NCBI GenBank assembly: GCA_030613745.1
Contig: JAUWLK010000134.1
Location: 1 to 7,327, forward strand
Source: Flavobacteriaceae bacterium
Lineage (GTDB): Bacteria > Bacteroidota > Bacteroidia > Flavobacteriales > Flavobacteriaceae
Direction: 5' to 3'
Length of the DNA stretch: 7,327 nucleotides
Shown: positions 5,240-7,327 of the stretch, one piece after another
How the letters are laid out: each line of letters opens with the position of its first letter
Position numbering within the stretch: the stretch's first letter is position 1
Made by a program: the position numbers and the translations under genes
The notes under the pieces: generated by a model
Told to the model about the DNA's origin: nothing
Databases searched by the model: none
Seen by the model: only the letters and a program-made list of their open reading frames with translations

Positions 5240-6427
5240 ATGAAAAGAGTAATTGTCGGACTTTCTGGAGGTGTTGATTCAAGTGTAGCTGCTTATTTAT
5301 TAAAAGAGCAAGGCTATGAAGTTATCGGTCTTTTTATGAAAAATTGGCATGATGATTCGGTTACTATTTCTAATGAATGCCCATGGTTAGAAGATAGTAA
5401 TGACGCAATGTTGGTAGCTGAGAAATTAGAAATACCTTTTCAAGTTGTTGATTTAAGTAAGCAATATAAAGAACGTATTGTTGATTATATGTTTAGAGAA
5501 TATAAAATGGGAAGGACTCCAAATCCTGATGTGCTTTGCAATCGAGAAATAAAATTTGATGTTTTTATGAAAATAGCAACTGATTTAGGTGCAGATTATG
5601 TAGCTACGGGTCACTATTGCCGTAAATCGGAATTTGATAAAGATGGAAAGATAATTTATAGTTTATTGGCAGGAAAAGATAATAACAAAGATCAATCTTA
5701 TTTTTTATGTCAGTTATCACAAGATCAATTGGCAAAATCACTTTTCCCTATTGGAGAATTAACCAAACCAGAAGTTAGAGAGATTGCAAGCAAATTGGAT
5801 TTGGTTACTGCTGAAAAAAAAGATTCTCAAGGTTTGTGTTTTATAGGTAAAGTAAGATTACACGAGTTTTTACAACAAAAACTAAAACCAAAAGAGGGAA
5901 TTATTATTCAAATTCCGAATGATTCAGGAATTTATGATAGAGAGATTCCAAATTTTAAAACCAAAGAAGAAGAATTAGAATTTTTCAGTAAAAAATATCC
6001 TTATTCTATAAAAGATGGAAAAGTCGTTGGTGAGCATCAAGGAGCACATTATTTTACCAAAGGCCAACGAAAAGGTTTGGCTGTTGGTGGAACCGTTGAA
6101 CCACTATTTGTAATTGATACAGATGTTGAAGAAAATATAATTTATACAGGTGAAGGTAAAGATCACCCTGGTTTATACCGCAATGTTTTATTTGTTGAAA
6201 ACAAAGAAATTCATTGGATTCGTAAAGATTTAGAGTTAAAAGATGGCGAAGAAATGAAAGTTCTGGCTCGTATTCGATACCGTCAAGTTTTGGAAAGTGC
6301 CACTTTATATAAAACTGTAAAAGGATTGTATGTTGCATTCGAAAATAAGCAATCAGCTATTACAGAAGGGCAATTTGTTGCTTGGTATCAGGATGATGAA
6401 TTGTTAGGGTCCGGAGTTATTTCGTGA
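5240..6427 (+). CDS. mnmA: tRNA-specific 2-thiouridylase MnmA
   Basis: This cytosolic ATP-dependent enzyme thiolates the wobble uridine (U34) of tRNAs for Lys, Glu and Gln to s2U. The 395 residues show the N-type ATP pyrophosphatase loop GLSGGVDSSVAAYLL (7-21), the first catalytic cysteine in NPDVLCNREIKFD (95-107, Cys100), the tRNA-facing ATGHY (122-126) and KDQSYFLCQL (150-159), the second catalytic cysteine in SQGLCFIGK (196-204, Cys200), and the C-terminal barrel with FTKGQRKGL (272-280), ARIRYRQ (343-349) and SAITEGQFVAWY (372-383). At 395 residues it is longer than E. coli MnmA (368) because of an insertion near 225-262, which I recall as normal for flavobacterial forms. The frame is open to 5162, but the ATG at 5240 is chosen because the conserved domain begins there, the promoter lies just upstream, and the extra 26 codons are heptamer repeat. 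Monocistronic by context. Confidence 0.97.
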   Translation: MKRVIVGLSGGVDSSVAAYLLKEQGYEVIGLFMKNWHDDSVTISNECPWLEDSNDAMLVAEKLEIPFQVVDLSKQYKERIVDYMFREYKMGRTPNPDVLCNREIKFDVFMKIATDLGADYVATGHYCRKSEFDKDGKIIYSLLAGKDNNKDQSYFLCQLSQDQLAKSLFPIGELTKPEVREIASKLDLVTAEKKDSQGLCFIGKVRLHEFLQQKLKPKEGIIIQIPNDSGIYDREIPNFKTKEEELEFFSKKYPYSIKDGKVVGEHQGAHYFTKGQRKGLAVGGTVEPLFVIDTDVEENIIYTGEGKDHPGLYRNVLFVENKEIHWIRKDLELKDGEEMKVLARIRYRQVLESATLYKTVKGLYVAFENKQSAITEGQFVAWYQDDELLGSGVIS

Positions 6428-6442
6428 AAATTGACCTACAAA

Positions 6443-6480
6443 AAAAAGGTAGTTACAAATTTATTTTTGTAACTACCTTT
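6443..6480. terminator. Two-way intrinsic terminator between mnmA and the beta-barrel gene
   Basis: A perfect 16-bp stem (6443-6458 pairing with 6465-6480) closes a six-base loop. It is centred on GGTAGTTAC and its complement, with A-runs on the left and T-runs on the right. It begins 15 bases after the mnmA stop and 44 bases past the stop of the convergent gene. On the plus strand the stem is followed by only a short T run (CCTTTTGAATT); on the minus strand the run is seven T, so termination should be stronger for the beta-barrel gene. Confidence 0.88.
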
Positions 6481-6524
6481 TGAATTATAATATTTTAAGA
6501 TAAAATATTTTCTTTTAAAATTTA

Positions 6525-7127
6525 CTAAAAGAAAAACCCTACAGAAACTTGAATTACACCATTGTGTATTTTGGAATTATCAGATTCTTCAGCATCAATT
6601 ATGTTTGACAAGCCTAAATTATAACGTGCTGAAAAATTTAAACCATTTTCTAATTGGTAACCTGCTCCAAAGTTTAGTCCAAAATCGAAATCCTTCATGA
6701 ATTCTTTTATGTCTTCTTCTTCAGATTCACCTTCTACTTCAAACTCGGCTTTGGCTGCTAATAAAATACCTATTTGTGGACCAGCTTCAAGACTCAACCC
6801 TTCAATTACATAATATTTCATCATAATTGGTATGTTCAAATAGTCTAATTTTAATTTTTCCTCAAATGTAAAATCATCTTCTGAGAATTTTGATTCTGCT
6901 CCTTGTGATGAATATAATAATTCAGGTTGTACAGAGAATTTGTCTGATAAAGGAATTTCAACTACAGCTCCAACATGAAAAGAGGTTCTCATATCGAAAT
7001 CATCAGTTTCGTCTCCATTAATTGAAGCGAGATTAACACCCGCTTTAGCTCCAAACCTTATATTTTGAGCATTTACACTTGCAAAACTAAAAATTGCTAT
7101 TACAGCAATTACACATAATTTTTTCAT
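6525..7127 (-). CDS. Outer-membrane beta-barrel protein (PF13568-like, porin family)
   Basis: A 200-residue protein with a clear signal peptide (MKKLCVIAVIAIFSFASVNA, cut before QN at 21). The mature part has alternating-residue beta strands typical of small eight-stranded barrels: IRFGAKAGVNLASI (23-36), FHVGAVVEIPLSDKFSVQPE (50-69), LDYLNIPIMMKYYV (94-107), LSLEAGPQIGILLAAK (111-126), FDFGLNFGAGYQL (147-159) and GLNFSARYNLGLSNI (162-176). It ends VIQVSVGFFF, with the terminal aromatic residue used by the BAM machinery. The family name is my recognition from GxKAGxN and YLxIPxxxKY patterns common in Bacteroidota. Several loops are strongly acidic, notably 128-142. Such barrels rarely have proven functions. 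The gene stands alone, converges on mnmA, and shares the terminator at 6443-6480. No convincing -7 box was found in its 200-base upstream region. Confidence 0.9.
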   Translation of the reverse strand: MKKLCVIAVIAIFSFASVNAQNIRFGAKAGVNLASINGDETDDFDMRTSFHVGAVVEIPLSDKFSVQPELLYSSQGAESKFSEDDFTFEEKLKLDYLNIPIMMKYYVIEGLSLEAGPQIGILLAAKAEFEVEGESEEEDIKEFMKDFDFGLNFGAGYQLENGLNFSARYNLGLSNIIDAEESDNSKIHNGVIQVSVGFFF

Positions 7128-7327
7128 AATTTAAATTTTATTTCTATAACGAAAGGTTAATTATTTTATTGGATAATTTTTTAAAATATTTATAAATTTT
7201 AGAAATGATAAAATTTTTATAAAAAAATTATGAAAATATTGATTAGGGTCAAATTAAATTGTAATTATTTTTAGAGAGTTGTTTTTTTAACTATTTATTT
7301 ACCGAAATTAAATATTTTCTACCCATT

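Noticed and set aside
6054..6338. Minus-strand open frame of 94 codons inside mnmA
   Set aside because: It overlaps the conserved C-terminal region of mnmA and has no recognisable features of its own.
7250..7257. TTAATTTG on the minus strand as the beta-barrel gene promoter
   Set aside because: It departs from TAnnTTTG at the second base, is more than 120 bases from the start codon, and has no TTG at the right distance.
7229..7275. Tiny plus-strand ORF of 14 codons in the right-end intergenic region
   Set aside because: It is too short, has no supporting signal, and such frames are common in AT-rich DNA.

Overview
The window looks like chromosomal DNA from a member of the Flavobacteriia (phylum Bacteroidota). 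It is very AT-rich, ribosome binding sites of the Shine-Dalgarno type are essentially absent, and promoter-like boxes fit the Bacteroidota -7 pattern TAnnTTTG. The proteins are of flavobacterial types: an MnmA closely matching the form remembered from Flavobacterium, a PF13568-type outer-membrane barrel, a MORN_2 protein with a signal peptide, and a small lipoprotein. The genus is not claimed. I see no mobile element, CRISPR array, tRNA or rRNA, and no gene-free stretch longer than about 225 bases.

Layout. The left part is all minus strand. It holds a TolC-family outer-membrane efflux protein cut by the left edge (1-631) and a TerC-family membrane metal transporter (835-1608). Next come a small lipoprotein (1638-2006), adenylosuccinate lyase PurB (2064-3407), a helical-repeat protein of unknown function (3514-4077) and a 42-residue membrane miniprotein (4070-4198) whose stop overlaps the start of the helical-repeat gene. 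A 107-base divergent intergenic region (4199-4305) follows. On the plus strand are an exported MORN_2-repeat protein (4306-5016) and the tRNA 2-thiouridylase MnmA (5240-6427). A strong two-way hairpin terminator (6443-6480) separates mnmA from a convergent minus-strand outer-membrane beta-barrel gene (6525-7127). The last 200 bases (7128-7327) are AT-rich upstream DNA of that gene with no ORF or convincing promoter.

How the genes work together. PurB (purine synthesis) and MnmA (tRNA wobble thiolation) are housekeeping enzymes. TolC, the beta-barrel protein, the lipoprotein and the MORN protein belong to the cell envelope. Close spacing suggests two minus-strand transcription units, miniprotein with helical-repeat gene and purB with lipoprotein and terC, but this is inferred from spacing only.

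The most unusual content is between genes. Degenerate 7-bp tandem arrays lie at 3451-3513, 5021-5076 and 5138-5194, two of them directly upstream of promoter-like boxes. A 17-bp perfect palindrome sits exactly between a -7-like box and the miniprotein start codon. I found no clear new multi-gene system; the window is mostly ordinary core genome.
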